A stretch of DNA of 64,000 nt from Cynocephalus volans (Eukaryota; Chordata; Mammalia; Dermoptera; Cynocephalidae): assembly GCF_027409185.1 (NCBI RefSeq), contig NC_084462.1, forward strand, positions 30,479,577 to 30,543,576. Reading direction: 5' to 3'. Below the pieces are notes generated by a model that ran no database searches, was not told the DNA's origin, and was given only the letters and a program-made list of their open reading frames with translations. How positions within the stretch are numbered: the first letter of the stretch is position 1; each line of letters opens with the position of its first letter. Below, piece by piece: positions 22,023 through 32,798 of this stretch. A program made the translations under genes and the position numbers.

Positions 22023-22329
22023 AAATCACATGAACTCAATTAGATAGGAGGAATAAGTTCTGGTGCTCTATTGCACAGTTTGGTGACTATGGTTAACAGT
22101 TAAGTTTTGTATAGTACATAATAGCTAGAGAGGAGGTGTTTGAATGTTTTCATCATGAAGAATGATAAATGCATGAGGTGATGGATCCATTAATTACACT
22201 GACAGCATATATGTGTATCAAAATATCAGATTATACCCCATAAGTATGTACACAATTACAATGATAAGTTGATATTTCAAAAAATTTTAAATTTAAAAAA
22301 CAAAAAAAAATTAAAATCATATGAACTCA
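22023..22329 (+). mobile_element. 5'-truncated L1 3' UTR insertion with target duplication
   Basis: A 16-bp direct repeat, 'aaatca(c/t)atgaactca', flanks it at 22023-22038 and 22314-22329 with one mismatch. The 275-bp body has the classic primate/placental L1 3' UTR text ('ggaataagttctggtgctctattgcacagtttggtgactatggttaac', 'gatggatccattaattac') and an A-rich end. It belongs to a different, older L1 subfamily than the full-length copy. Confidence 0.85.
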
Positions 22330-22504
22330 TTTTGGCACCAAGGTTTACTCTTGGCCAGTGAGGTCTTGGCCCTTTTCACTACGGGGGTGCTTCTACAAAT
22401 AATCCTATCGAGTCCCCTGGGATTCTGGAAGCCATGCTAGAATAAGATTCTCACATATGAACTGTTTTCTGGAAAATGTCAAGAAATGCAACACATTCTG
22501 TCTC

Positions 22505-22511
<7 letters not shown>

Positions 22512-22582
<71 letters not shown>
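22512..22582 (+). repeat. (CT)n microsatellite, about 71 bp
   Basis: An essentially uninterrupted CT dinucleotide run of about 35 units. The opposite-strand (RE)n and plus-strand (SL)n open frames across it are artefacts of the repeat. Confidence 0.97.
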
Positions 22583-22584
<2 letters not shown>

Positions 22585-22599
22585 CTCTCATTCTCTGTC

Positions 22600-23840
22600 T
22601 AATACTTAAAGAAATTAAAAAAGAACCTATTTGTGTACAGCACATTGGCACATCAAAGTCCCCAAAGGAAAATATTTGAATGTTTTCCATCTATTTTCCT
22701 CTCACGTTCTTTACGCTTCTCAATGAGAAGAAAGGTAGAGCTTACATTTTATGTCAACACAAAAGGCCTCCGTTTGTGTGCATTACTTATTAAAGTATTC
22801 ACCGATTCAATGTCAAGGTATGTATTATACATACTTTTTTTTCTAGGCCATTATCAGCTTTCTTACAACACTATTATTCTGCAGCCCAGCTAATGCTTCT
22901 GTCAAAGATTTAGCAACAAGCATGGAAAATGTCAAACAGTAGGGAAGAAACCTAGCTGTTTCCACAACTGCACAAAAAGCCCAAGTTGTCTTTTATGGGA
23001 AAGCAGCATAAATCCGCCATGGACGCCAACGGATGTTTTATCAGGGGACAGAGGAGTGGATGGCTTATTTGTTTTCCTCTGCACACCTGAGTCCATCTCC
23101 TCTGAATAAGTTTCCTTTCTTCTCTTGCCAATACACTTAATAAAAGAGGGCCTGTGTTGTTATCATTTCACCCTCTCCCCAGGAGGTACCCAGCTTGGAA
23201 CATGACAGAAATCAGCCGGGAGAGTCAGTCCTGTTCTGTCTGCAGAGTAGTGTGATAAGATTTAAGGAGCACTAAAAGGCTCCTCTGGAGAAAAATATCT
23301 TCCCAACCTGCTTACCAGGGTGCCTGAAATTACAACCCCTCTGCTTTAAAGCATTGAAAGCCTCCATTAAAATGCAAATATGCTAGGTGGGTTCTTTTAT
23401 CAAGCTATCACCTCTTAGCTTGAATTAGTTTATGGCTTAACCCAAAATCCTGAAGTGACGGGACATGGGGCCATTAAGTTTGGATGTGAGCAAAGATGAC
23501 ACAAAGGTTCAAGATTTAAAATGTGTTGCCTAAGGAGCAGGCCTGGGGAGCAGAACCAAGTGGGAGAACAGAATATAATGGTCTGATGGCACCAAAACTG
23601 AGGTCCAGATTTAAAACACACAGGCAGATGCTCTCAACAGCCCCCACTGAGCTACAAGCCAGCCCTGGTGGTTGAGAAGTTGTCATCCTTACACTTCAAA
23701 GACAAATTCAAGGAAGCGTCAATACACCAATAGCTCCTTTTCTCCCACTTGAGTTGGCCCCATCAGCTGGGTTTACTTACCATTTCATCCCTGTCTGAGC
23801 CTGCTGAGGACTTTCACCCACTCCTCACCGGCCATTTCAG
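22600..23840. other. Unassigned DNA
   Basis: No repeat or gene I can name. It is mixed, non-pyrimidine-biased sequence, among the longer repeat-free stretches in the window, so a conserved non-coding element is possible but cannot be judged from one species. Confidence 0.35.
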
Positions 23841-23844
23841 AGGC

Positions 23845-24245
23845 AGCATGGATCCTATGGTAGACAATGCTACTGTTTTCAAATATTTCCATCTCTCCTC
23901 CCTTCCACCCCCTTGAACTTAGTCACAGCCGTATGACTTACCTGGGCCGATGAAATGTGAGCAAAAATGGTATGTCCCGCATCCAGGAGGAAGTGTTTAA
24001 GAGTAGGAACATGATTCTCATGCTTTCTCTGGCCATGGTGGACTCTGAAGCATGGTGAACTTGAGAGAAAGATACAACAAGGTCAAAACAGCCAACGATG
24101 GTGGACACAGAGAGCACCTACCTGGAAAGCTGCTCAGGCCTGCAGAGGGGCGCAGCTGAGCAGGAAGAAACTTCTGTTGTGTCAGGCTACTGATATTTCG
24201 GTGTTAGTACTTTAGCCTAGCCTTGCCTATCCTGACTGATCCATA
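23845..24245 (+). mobile_element. MLT1-type MaLR LTR (sense), diverged
   Basis: 'gtagacaatgctactgttttc' opens the copy. Later 'acttagtcacagccgtatgacttacctgggccgatgaaatgtgagc', 'ctctggccatggtggactctgaagc' and the end 'caggctactgatatttcggtgttagtac...agcctagccttgcctatcctgactgat' match sense MLT1 landmarks. Confidence 0.6.
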
Positions 24246-24294
24246 TCCCAAAAAGAGCATCTCAGGAAATCTCATCAGACCCTCTGTATTGCCA

Positions 24295-24440
24295 TGCAGT
24301 CATCATGCGACAAATATCCACTGAGCTCATGCTATGTGCCAGACGATGGCATAGGTGCCGGAGATTTAGTAGTAACAGTAAAGACAAAGCCCTTGGACTC
24401 GTGAGGGTAATGTTCTAATCAAGGAAGGAAGGTTATAAGT
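24295..24440 (-). repeat. L2 LINE 3' end (antisense)
   Basis: 'aaatatccactgagctcatgctatgtgccagacgatggcataggtgccggagatttagtagtaacagtaaagacaaagcccttggactcgtgaggg', read in pieces, is the antisense L2 3' end. Confidence 0.7.
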
Positions 24441-24449
24441 AAGTTTGTT

Positions 24450-24870
24450 AGTTAGGAATATGTTTGGTTGAGTATAGCAGAAAATCCACATACCAACTTA
24501 AGCCAATGGGAGGTCTAGTTTCTCCCCACATAACATCAGTCTGGGAACTGGCAATCTGAAATGCATAGGGTGACTCTGTAATGTCATCAGGAACACAGAC
24601 TCCTCCTCTTTTTCTAATCTACCATCTTTAGCAAGCAGCTTTCTTCTTCCAGAACACCTCATATTCCAAAATGGCTGCTACAGCTCCATTCATTTTATCC
24701 ACATTCTAGCAAGAAGGAAAAGAAAGAGGGAAAGGCAGCTGATTCAGGCCCCCTTACAGAGCTTTCCTTGAAGCCCTGGCTCATAGATAACATGTACAAC
24801 TCACTGGCTACTCGTGCCTTCAAGGGAGACTGGGAGGGAAATGTAATCCCAGTTAGATTTTTTTTGCCAT
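24450..24870 (+). repeat. Unclassified ancient interspersed repeat, copy 1
   Basis: Shares a core with 42555-43290 and 57125-59330: a start like 'agttaggaatatgtttggttg', a middle with 'ccaaaatggctgctacagctcc', and an end 'actcgtgccttcaagggagactgggagggaaatgtaatcc'. I recognise it as a widespread placental repeat but cannot name it with confidence. Confidence 0.45.
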
Positions 24871-25440
24871 AAAGAAAATCAGGTCCTATTAGTGAAGAGA
24901 AGAGAATTGGTATTGAGCAGGCATTTAACAGTCTGTGCCACAATAGGTAAACAAATAAGAATTTTAGCTGGTGATGAGAACTTTGAAGGAAAAAAAAAAG
25001 GTGATTAAAAAATGGAGAAGCAGCAACATTATCCAGGGCAGGGAGGAAAGACCTTTCCAAACAGGTGGCATTGGCATGAGAAGAGTCCTCCTTGGAAAGA
25101 TCTAGGAACCAGCACCCCAGGCAGAGGGAGTGATGACCACCAAGGCCTGAAGCAGGAACGAGCTGGGTGTCACCAAGAAACAGAAAGTCCCCCAGTGAGC
25201 TGCAACAGAGGGAGGGGGACACGGTGGGAGATGAGGGCAGAGAGGCGGGGAGAAACCAGGTCATGGAGGGCCTTGTGGACATCGGAGTTAGAGTTTCACT
25301 CCAGGTGGAATGGGAAACAAACGAGGGGCTGGGGGTTCTGCTGAGAGAGTGATGCCGTCTGATCTCCATCATTGTGGGTGCTGTCAGGAAGTGACTTGCA
25401 GGGGGATGAGAATGGTGACCAGTTAGGAGGCTGCTTCAGA
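24871..25440 (-). repeat. L2 LINE body (antisense)
   Basis: 'aaaagtgattaaaaaatgg...' then 'aggcctgaagcaggaacgagctgggtgt', 'gagatgagggcagagaggcgggg', 'ggtcatggagggccttgtggacatcgg' is standard antisense L2 body. It probably continues the copy at 24295 on the far side of the inserted repeat. The 225-codon minus-strand frame over 24695-25372 is an L2 artefact. Confidence 0.6.
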
Positions 25441-26035
25441 CATCCAGATGACAGATGGAGGTGCTGTTTCCACAGCAGGATGGAGGGCAGTGCTGAGAAG
25501 GCAGCTGTGATCCACACTCATGAATTTTTCGTGGACCCTGTTGGCCTTGACGACTCTTTCCTCCAGAGTTTGGCTGTTCATCTGTGGCCTCAGAGAAAGC
25601 TCAGAGAGAGTCAGTTTTTTCCAGAATTGGAGTCTTGCCACGAAAGCTTGACTGATTGGGGCCAGGAAGACGCTGGAAAGGCAGGTTCTTAGGGACTTTG
25701 GCTAACAAGCCACTGACATGAAGAACCCTGACTCTAAGCCACGCGGGGAGGGATGCAAGGCAAGACAGAGGCAGGGGTGTGAAGCCCCCCCAGAGCTGGC
25801 CACGTCTTGTGTCCCACCTGTAGCTAACGCTTGCCTTCTGCATTTGTGCCCAGCTTCTGCAGATGCACACACAGCTGGACTCTCTGCCTGGCACCTGGTG
25901 ACCAATACCTCTCAGATCACCCTGTGCCCCATACGCTGCTGCTCACAGGTTGGTCCTTCCCCACCCTCACTCAATCCAGGACCATGCCCAGGGCTGTCAA
26001 GTGCCTGGAAAGAAATAACAAACTCCACTTATACA
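25441..26035. other. Unassigned DNA
   Basis: GC-moderate sequence with overlapping open frames up to 106 codons on both strands. None has a domain I recognise. Confidence 0.4.
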
Positions 26036-26117
26036 TAGGGTGTCCAAAATGTTCATGGGAAGATTTGTATTATCTTTTAATTAATTTTTTCCACAAACTT
26101 CTCAATGTGCCCTCCTA
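26036..26117 (+). mobile_element. Mariner-like MITE with TA target site
   Basis: About 78 bp bounded by TA at 26036-26037 and 26116-26117. The ends form imperfect inverted repeats: left 'gggtgtccaaaatgttcatg', right (complement) 'gggcacattgagaagtttgtg', both followed by 'g(g/a)aa(g/a)at'. The middle is 'tattatcttttaatt'. It is too short to code. The TA duplication and end style suggest a Tc1/mariner non-autonomous element. Confidence 0.6.
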
Positions 26118-26290
26118 CAGTCTAGTGGTTAAGCAGAAAGGCTGGAAGTAGTAGCCTGTGGGTTCAAATCCCAGCTCCTCCACTTTCCAGCTGTGTGCCT
26201 GTGGACAATACTGTGACAATACTGACAGAATTCATGAAAAGCATTCAGAAGAGTACCTAGCACACAGTAAGGCTCTCAACTCAAGTTATC
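26118..26290 (+). repeat. MIR SINE (sense)
   Basis: 'cagtctagtggttaagcagaaaggctgg', 'gtgggttcaaatcccagctcctccactttccagctgtgtg' is a clear sense MIR tRNA-like head and core, ending near 'gtacctagcacacagtaaggctctcaac'. Confidence 0.85.
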
Positions 26291-27130
26291 CAACCTTGTT
26301 ATTTTATTATCATCACTCAGAAGGTCTCCCTCCCTTCCCCCCAAGCCTTCTTTTCTCTACTTTTTGTAACTCATTTTACACTTGCTGCTCAGAACACGTA
26401 ATGCGCATCTTACAGCATGCTACCTTGTTCCCTAATGGTTGGAATCACTCGATTTGGCACTTGAATCTACGCTAATTACTGTATGCTAACATATAAAATC
26501 ACACCTTGCCCCAATTCTTCATGTACGTGTCTCAGCCCTTCTCTCCCACTGAACTAGGAGTCCCTGTGAGCTGATCGTACACTTCTCTCATGCCTTTGCG
26601 ACACAGTGCAACACTAGATACATTACGGGGGTTTGCTAAACACTTGGGTACTGAAATAGGGCCTTTCATTCAGAGGACACCAGAAACTCTGCGCTTTAGG
26701 GAACTGAATAGAAGGGGGAGAATGCTTCAAAATTAGAACTGACATACAAAACTACAAGTAAGCCAACAATCCTCTGGACAGGGCCTATGCTATCCTGGGG
26801 AGAATACCATCATGCATTTTCTTCTTAAATTTTTCCAAAATCTTTCCAAGACATAGTCTAACTCATTCAAGACTAAAAACCACAACTTCAGCCTGATCCT
26901 CGGACATCCTAGGGTCAGCTGAGGGGCTGTTGGCCCTCACAACATATCAGGTCTTCCAGACCATTAGCTCTTGCAGGGCTTATGAGCCTTCTGAGATGCT
27001 GTCCTGCCCTAAACTGAGCCTGTGGCTTTGGGGCTGCCTAAGCTGAAGAAATAGCCACACACTGCTCCACGAAGATCTTTTGCAATGAGAAGCAGCGCAG
27101 TGGGTCCATTCTTGCAGCTGTTGACACAGC
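26291..27130. other. Unassigned DNA
   Basis: 'ctcattttacacttgctgctcagaacacg' and 'gagctgatcgtacacttc...acacagtgcaacactagatac' (about 26365-26625) hint at an L2 3' end, but it is too decayed to call. No gene. Confidence 0.35.
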
Positions 27131-27139
27131 CTTTCAACA

Positions 27140-27395
27140 CCGTTACTACTGCTGAGAAGCACTGTGCAACAGGGACTCAGAACCCAGAGTCTGCAGCCAG
27201 ACTGCCAGGAGTCAAACCACAGCTCTGCCACTTAGTGGCTATGTAACTTTGAGTTACTTTAACCTCTCTGTGCCTTCATCAAGAAAGTGATCATTATAGT
27301 AGCCCCCCAAAATTGATTTTTACAAGGATTAAAGGGTTTTAAATTTTTTATAGTACTCAGGATAGTGCCTGGCTTTAAGCATGATGCAGGTGTAT
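27140..27395 (+). repeat. MIR SINE (sense)
   Basis: 'gagtctgcagccagactgccaggagtcaaaccacagctctgccacttagtggctatgtaactttgagttactttaacctctctgtgcc' is the sense MIR core, ending near 'tactcaggatagtgcctggc'. Confidence 0.85.
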
Positions 27396-27479
27396 TTAAA
27401 TAATTTTGTATTATATTCATTCGTGTGTGAGTGCATGTGCTTGCGCATCTGCATGTGTGTTTCAAGCATTTCCAGGGAA

Positions 27480-27722
27480 GTACATTTCTAGGAAATATCT
27501 AGGATCTGGGTAAATAAAGATGAACAAGACACAGTCCTTTCCTTTGAGGAACTCACAGTCTATTTTAATAGATAGACTGGTTTTTAACAGCTCTAGTAGA
27601 GGTATTAGCAAAGTGCTGGGGGGAACTAGAGGAGGGTGTAATTAACTCTGCCCAGGGGGGACAGGAAAGGCTGCCCAAAGCTAATGTCTGTAACTGAGTG
27701 GGATCCAACGTACTAGCAGAGT
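27480..27722 (-). repeat. L2 LINE 3' region (antisense), outer layer of a nest
   Basis: 'gatctgggtaaataaagatgaacaagacacagtcctttcctttgaggaactcacagtc' is antisense L2. The same element resumes at about 28446 after the inserted MER5A-like and MST elements. Confidence 0.7.
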
Positions 27723-27809
27723 ACCTAATGAAGGTTCTCAGCCTTCCCTTGAATTTGCATCACCTGGAGGGCTTATTAGAAGCCAGATTCCCAGGCCCCA
27801 AGTCAAGTT

Positions 27810-27968
27810 TCTGATTCAGTAGGTCTGGCTGGGACCTGAGAATGTGCCTTTCTAACAAGTTCCTAAATGACATTGATGGGTTCCTGATTCAACAGGTCTG
27901 GGAAGTACCTAAAGATGTGCCTTTATCACAAGTCCCCAAATGATGCTGATGATTTCTGGTTCAATAGG
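27810..27968 (+). repeat. Imperfect tandem units inside the MER5A-like element
   Basis: The block 'ctgattcagtaggtctggctgggacctgagaatgtgcctttctaacaagttcc' is followed by a diverged second unit from 27886 ('ctgattcaacaggtctgggaag...gtgcctttatcacaagtcccc') and a third beginning 'ggttcaataggtg', completed after the MST LTR ('gggacctgagaatttgcctttcttataagttcccaggtgatactg'). The unit is about 75 bp. Confidence 0.75.
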
Positions 27969-28345
27969 TGTCTTAGTCCATTTTCTGTTGCTGCAACTGA
28001 TTACCTGAGATTGGGTAATTTATAAAGAAAAGAAACTTATTGCTTATTGTTCTGGAGGCTGGGAAGTCCAAAGTTGAAGGGCTGCATGTGGTAAGGGCCT
28101 TCTTGGTGGTGGGGACTCTCTGCAGAGTCCTGAGGTGGTGCAGGATATCACATAACAAAGGTGCCCAAGAGAGAAAACCAAACTGTCTTTTATAACAGAC
28201 CACTCTTGTGATAACCAGTTAATCCATTCATTAAGGCAGAGCCCTCATGACCCCATCACCTCTTAAAGGCCCCACCTGTCAATACTGCCACATTGGGGAT
28301 TAAGTTTCAACATGAGTTTCAGAAGGGACAAATGTTCAAACCACA
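27969..28345 (-). mobile_element. MST-type ERVL-MaLR LTR (copy B, antisense)
   Basis: Starts 'tgtcttagtccattttctgttgctgc' and ends 'ttcaaaccaca', with all the landmarks of copy A in order. Solo LTR inserted inside the MER5A-like element. Confidence 0.88.
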
Positions 28346-28445
28346 GTAGTAGCTCTAGGTGGGACCTGAGAATTTGCCTTTCTTATAAGTTCCCAGGTGA
28401 TACTGATGCTGATGCTGGCCCAGGGATCCTACTTTGAGAACTGCT

Positions 28446-28900
28446 GCCTTATAGGACCAGGGAAAAGCATACACATAGGTTCGGGAATAAGAAACAACCT
28501 GGCCTTCCCAGGGGAGAGAAGGTAGTCTAGAATGGACAGATCAGAGAGCAGTAGTAGGAAATGCCAAAAGATGAGGTATGAAAAGAGGCAGGAGCTGGCT
28601 GCAGAGTAAAGAAGCCGGGGGTGAATCCTATGCACTTGGAGGACCTTATGGCCTTGAGTGACAGGATCTAATTTGTATCTTCAAAACTACCACTTTGGTA
28701 TTAGTGTGGGGAATGCAGTGTGGCAGAGGGAGACTAGAGGAAGGAAGACCAGCTAGAAAACTATAGTTAGAGGCCAGAGGAGAAATAATGAGGCCAGAGC
28801 TGGTGCAGGTGCAGTGGAGATAAGAAGAGAGATCTTAGTGCAAAGAACTAGGCAGCTCTGTGGAGGTCCACACAAGATGTGAAGAAGAAGGAAAGATTAA
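28446..28900 (-). repeat. L2 LINE (antisense), continuation
   Basis: 'gcacttggaggaccttatggccttgagtgacaggatctaatttg' and 'gtgtggcagagggagactagagg' are antisense L2 body, continuing the copy at 27480-27722. Confidence 0.6.
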
Positions 28901-29589
28901 GCGTTGCTCCAATCTAGCCACCTCCGAAGCCCAGATGGAGGGGATCCCATCAACTGAGAAAGGAATGCAGGAAACAAAACAGATTTTGGGGAGAAGAGAA
29001 CATCATAAATTCAGCTTACAGGAATTTTGAAGCATCCCTGTCCCTCCTCTACTCTGGATCCTGTCACAAGGGCCTGACCCCTGCAATTTGCATTTCTCAG
29101 GCTCCTTTGCCAACTGGCTTCTAGTGAATTTCCACCAAAGAGAGGTGCTGGCAGGTGATTGGGAGAGGGAAGTAATAAAAGCCAAGTATTTCTCCCACTT
29201 TCCTTCCCCACCCCCTGCCCCATTTCTGTCTTCTGTGACTGCTCATGAGAGCTGTGCTTCTGGGTGCCACCAGGTACCCCAGCTCCTGGGGTCTGGTAAC
29301 ATTCCCTCCATCTTCAGTTGCTCTTGCCATGGTGGGTGGGGAGTAGCAGCTTGTTACCATGACAAATCCCCAGCCTGTTTGGCTTTTCGGCTCTCCCAAT
29401 ATCCAACAACTAGTTCCCCATATATGGATTCCTTCTACTGAACTAGCTGCTGTGGGCTATGTTGTTGTCCTTGCTGGTCCCTGATCGATAAAGATATAAT
29501 GATAATACATCAGTTTCTCTCTCCCACCATTTGCTTCAGACTTCAGAATCCTATTCAGGCTGGGATTATCTAATCTGATATTAACAAAG
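28901..29589. other. Unassigned DNA
   Basis: No recognisable repeat. A 117-codon plus frame (29088-29441) overlaps minus frames of 92 and 70 codons. None has a domain, signal or conserved motif I recognise. Confidence 0.4.
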
Positions 29590-31030
29590 CCTCCCATTCA
29601 AAAGTTAAGTGGAAAAGTAATTTTAAAAGAGGCAGTAAATAAAGATAAAAGCTGAAATAAAGTAAAATATAAAGCAGTAAAATGACAATTAATTCAAATG
29701 CTGGTGTTTTGATAAGACTACTAAAATAAACAAACTTCTGAAAATATAATTAAGGAAATATTTTTAATTAGAAATGAGAATGGAAATAGGACAATTTACT
29801 GAAAATAGATTTTCCCCATAAATCCAAAGAGAATATTATGCACACTTATAGGTTAAAAAACTGAAATCTTTAATGAAATGAATAACTTCTAGATAGATAG
29901 ATTGCCAAAAGTAATCCAAGAAACATCAATCTAAACAGAATAATAACCAAGGAAGAAATTGAGAAAATTATCAGATAACGACCCAAAAAATCCAGTTGGT
30001 ACCAATGTTTCCACAAGAGCAATTCTAATACTTTTAAGAAACAGGTCATTTCAATGTTGCATAAAATATCCAGAGTGCAAAAAGAGATGAGTACCTTTAT
30101 GTCCTTTGGCAAGAATGAACTTCTTCCTAAAGACTTATCAGTCTTTATCAAGATAAAATACACAAAAAGAATATTATAGGCATAGATCACACACGAATAT
30201 GGACAGGAAAAGCTTAAAGAAAATCCTCACCTATAAAAAGAAACTTGTTTTACTGCACTGCTTCAGATCTTTAGAGGGATGGTAAGTTTTCTTGGTGGCG
30301 GAAGTGGGAAGCATGCTAACAGCGTCACTGAGATATAATTGTTAGATCAGAAAAAACACGGAACGCTTCACAAATGTGTGTCATCCTTGCACAGGGGCCA
30401 TGCTAATCTCCACTGTATTGTTCAAACTTTAGTACAGGTGCTGCTAATGGGAAAACAAGGAATGATAACGTTACAAATTGAAAGATATCACAAAGGATGG
30501 ACAATTTGTACATTATAAAAGTGATCAATCACTCAACAAAACTAGCATCACTAAAATCAATGGGAAAATATCTGGAGAAAACATTCACAGCAAATAATTA
30601 CAAAGGGTTCATTTCTGTGTTACATAAAGAACAATTGATACAGAAAAAAAGATAAATCTCCAATGTGTAAACTGGGAAAGAACTTGAGAAGCCAATTCAT
30701 GAGAAAAAGAGTTACTACAGTATCAGTAAACGAGCATGAGTAACAACATTTGCTGTGATCAAAGAACTGCCCACTTGAACAATGTTGTAGCATCTCACAC
30801 CCACTGCATTAGCAGAATATCAGAAGTTCTCCAGTAACTATAACGCTGTGTTAGAATCGGTGGATTCACATGCTGTGGGCAGCCATACAAACCGGCACCA
30901 GCTCCTGGCAATACATATCAGGAATCAACCTAAAATTCTATAACATCCCTTTAATCTACAGAATTTTTAAAGATTAAAAAGATAAAGCTACGTGAGATGT
31001 TCATCACAATGTCATTCTAACAAACTAGAA
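29590..31030 (+). repeat. Old L1M ORF2/3' remnant (sense), interrupted by a U6 pseudogene
   Basis: A-rich sense-strand LINE-1 text: 'gataagactactaaaataaacaaacttctg', 'accaaggaagaaattgagaaaattatcagataacg', and later 'aatgggaaaatatctggagaaaacattcacagc' and 'aaagaacaattgatacag'. These correspond to ORF2 from the region before the reverse transcriptase to near its end, full of stops and gaps. Confidence 0.6.
30351..30446 (-). pseudogene. U6 spliceosomal snRNA pseudogene
   Basis: Read on the minus strand, it has 'ggggccatgctaatc' in complement form, the central U6 block that includes the ACAGAGA-side loop region and 'gcatggcccctg', plus 'ggatgacaca' and 'gaagcgttccgtg', ending in a short U run. 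It covers nearly the whole 107-nt U6 but lacks about the first 10 nt (the 5' 'gtgctcgctt' region is changed). It carries around 15 substitutions, including ones in the otherwise invariant catalytic segment, so it is a pseudogene. No U6 promoter elements are apparent. It sits in, and opposite to, the old L1M. Confidence 0.85.
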
Positions 31031-31059
31031 AGATGGATAATTACTGTTTAAGACTATAG

Positions 31060-31385
31060 TAAAAATTACAGTTTATCAAACACCCTCATATACATTGAGC
31101 CTTTTAGTCTGCAGCAGTCCCATGAGGTTGGCAGGAATTACCGACAGTCAGAAAAATTGTGACTTGCATGAAATCACACAACCAGTGGCTCTCAAACACC
31201 TACCACCAAATCCTATGCTCCGTGCACTCCATACTGCTCTAAGCCTCATTTTCCTCATTTATAAGACAGGGCTAATGAGAGTACCTAAAGAGTGGTTATG
31301 AGGATTAAATGAAGTTTACAGAGGTCATAAAGCACTTAGCACAGGATGGGGCACACAGTCAGCACTCAGTATATTAAGAATAAGC
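31060..31385. repeat. Two MIR-like fragments in opposite orientation
   Basis: 31060-31200 reads as antisense MIR ('tcccatgaggttggcagg', 'gtgacttgcatgaaatcacacaacc'). 31230-31385 reads as sense MIR ('ctcattttcctcatttataagacaggg', 'gttatgaggattaaatgaag', 'aaagcacttagcacagg'). They are separate insertions. Confidence 0.65.
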
Positions 31386-31389
31386 ATAC

Positions 31390-32470
31390 AAAATTGTATC
31401 ACTTCAAATGTATATGCACTATGACTACAACAACATAAACATGACTGCAAGTGGACAAGGACCAGAAGGAGCAAAGAGTCATGAAAATGGCATCTGTGTG
31501 AGCAAGGTGAAATTATAAATCACTTTTCTTCTTGAAATTATTTTGTTTTTAGCACAAGTATAAATCTGGAGGGAAATGAAATTAAAATATACCAAAGTCT
31601 ACTCCAATGAGTTTGTACCTTTCGGAGAGCCTAATGTCACATTCGGAATCTCTGTGAATATGTGATGTGACACAACTCAGCACATGTCCCTGAGACCAGC
31701 CAGCGGACGGCCCTGCTTTATGTGCCCGGGGACCAATATCATACCAGTGCAAGTCATTCAGTGTTTCTCAAAGATGAAGTCTTTCTTCTTAAAACAGACT
31801 CAGAAGCACCTCACGCAAATCTCGGGGTAGTTGTGAAATAAAGTCAAGTTCGCTCCTGATGAACGGCAATATTCCTGGGAATCTGCTTTCCCTGCAGGAC
31901 CAAGGGGAGTGTGGTTGCATCTCTTTTATGTCATGTGGCCAGAACCTACCACTGATGGGCAGGTGGAGTTAGACAGTATTACCCCCAGATTTGTTTAAAT
32001 CTACAAATGGGGGGAAATGCAAACCACCAGAGGAACGGGCTTCACAGCAATGGTGGGAAGACCCAGAGGAATCCCTAGGCTGTTCCCTCCCAAAAGGCAG
32101 CAAGACTGGAAAATCTGCACCAACTCAAAAGTCACGGGTGCAAAGTTACTCCACTTTCAGCTCCTGCATCGTCACCGGCTTGTGAAGGACAAACCAGAGT
32201 ATGCACAGCTGAGATAGAAAGGTAGATGATCCAAGCCGAGCACGAATGGCAAACAACTGCCTACATGACTCAGAGCTTGCACAGTTAGAAGATGAGCTCC
32301 AAGAAAAGAAGTGACAAGTTCAGCAAAGGATATCAATTCAGAAGAGAAATATCAGAGGATGAGCAGAACCTGGCATGACCAGAGGCTGAATCACACTGAG
32401 CCCAGACTCATAGGTCCAAACATCCGTTCCACTCAAGAAGTCAGACAGGCACCTCAAACTCTGCATTGAA
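31390..32470. other. Unassigned DNA
   Basis: No gene or repeat I can name. Frames at 31991-32217 overlap one another in different phases and look random. Confidence 0.4.
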
Positions 32471-32798
32471 CACTGCACTCCAGGTCTTCACCCTCACCTG
32501 CTCTGCCCATGGTCTTCTCGCCTCGGGCAAGGGCAATGCCATTCTCCCAGGCCTTCAGCTGGAGTCTCTTTGGCTCCTCTCTTTCTCTCCCAACTCACAT
32601 ACAATCCAGCAGAAAACCCCATCGGCTCTATCTTCAAGATACACCCAAGTCTCTCCTCTTCTTCTCACCCCCATTACCACCACCCTGGTCCAAGCCTCTC
32701 ACCTCTTGCCTGTCTTCTTGTGACAGCCTCCTAACTGGTCTCGCCACTTTCACCCTTGCCCCCTTCACACTCTTCCTCTTAAACCTAAAAGGACAACA
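32471..32798 (+). repeat. L2 LINE (sense), left part of a split copy
   Basis: 'cctcacctgctctgcccatggtc', 'caggccttcagctggagtctc', 'gacagcctcctaactggtctcgccac' is sense L2. It stops abruptly where L1M sequence begins. The L2 resumes at about 35305 in the same orientation. Confidence 0.65.

Larger units (their letters stand above)
27723..28445 (+). mobile_element. MER5A-like hAT element, split by an MST LTR
   Basis: The left part (27723-27968) has 'ggttctcagcc...ttgcatcacctggagggcttattag...cccaggcccca' and the right part (28346-28445) ends 'actttgagaactgctg', complementary to a hAT-type 'cagtggttctcaaa' start. Its middle is repeated (see the separate entry). The element interrupts an antisense L2. 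Confidence 0.65.

Noticed and set aside
22451-22690. (RE)n-rich frame on the minus strand
   Set aside because: Product of the CT microsatellite, not a coiled-coil or RE-repeat protein.
24695-25372. A 225-codon minus-strand open frame
   Set aside because: It runs along antisense L2 body and an adjoining old repeat. Its Ser/Pro/Leu-rich content is what L2 strands give when read this way.
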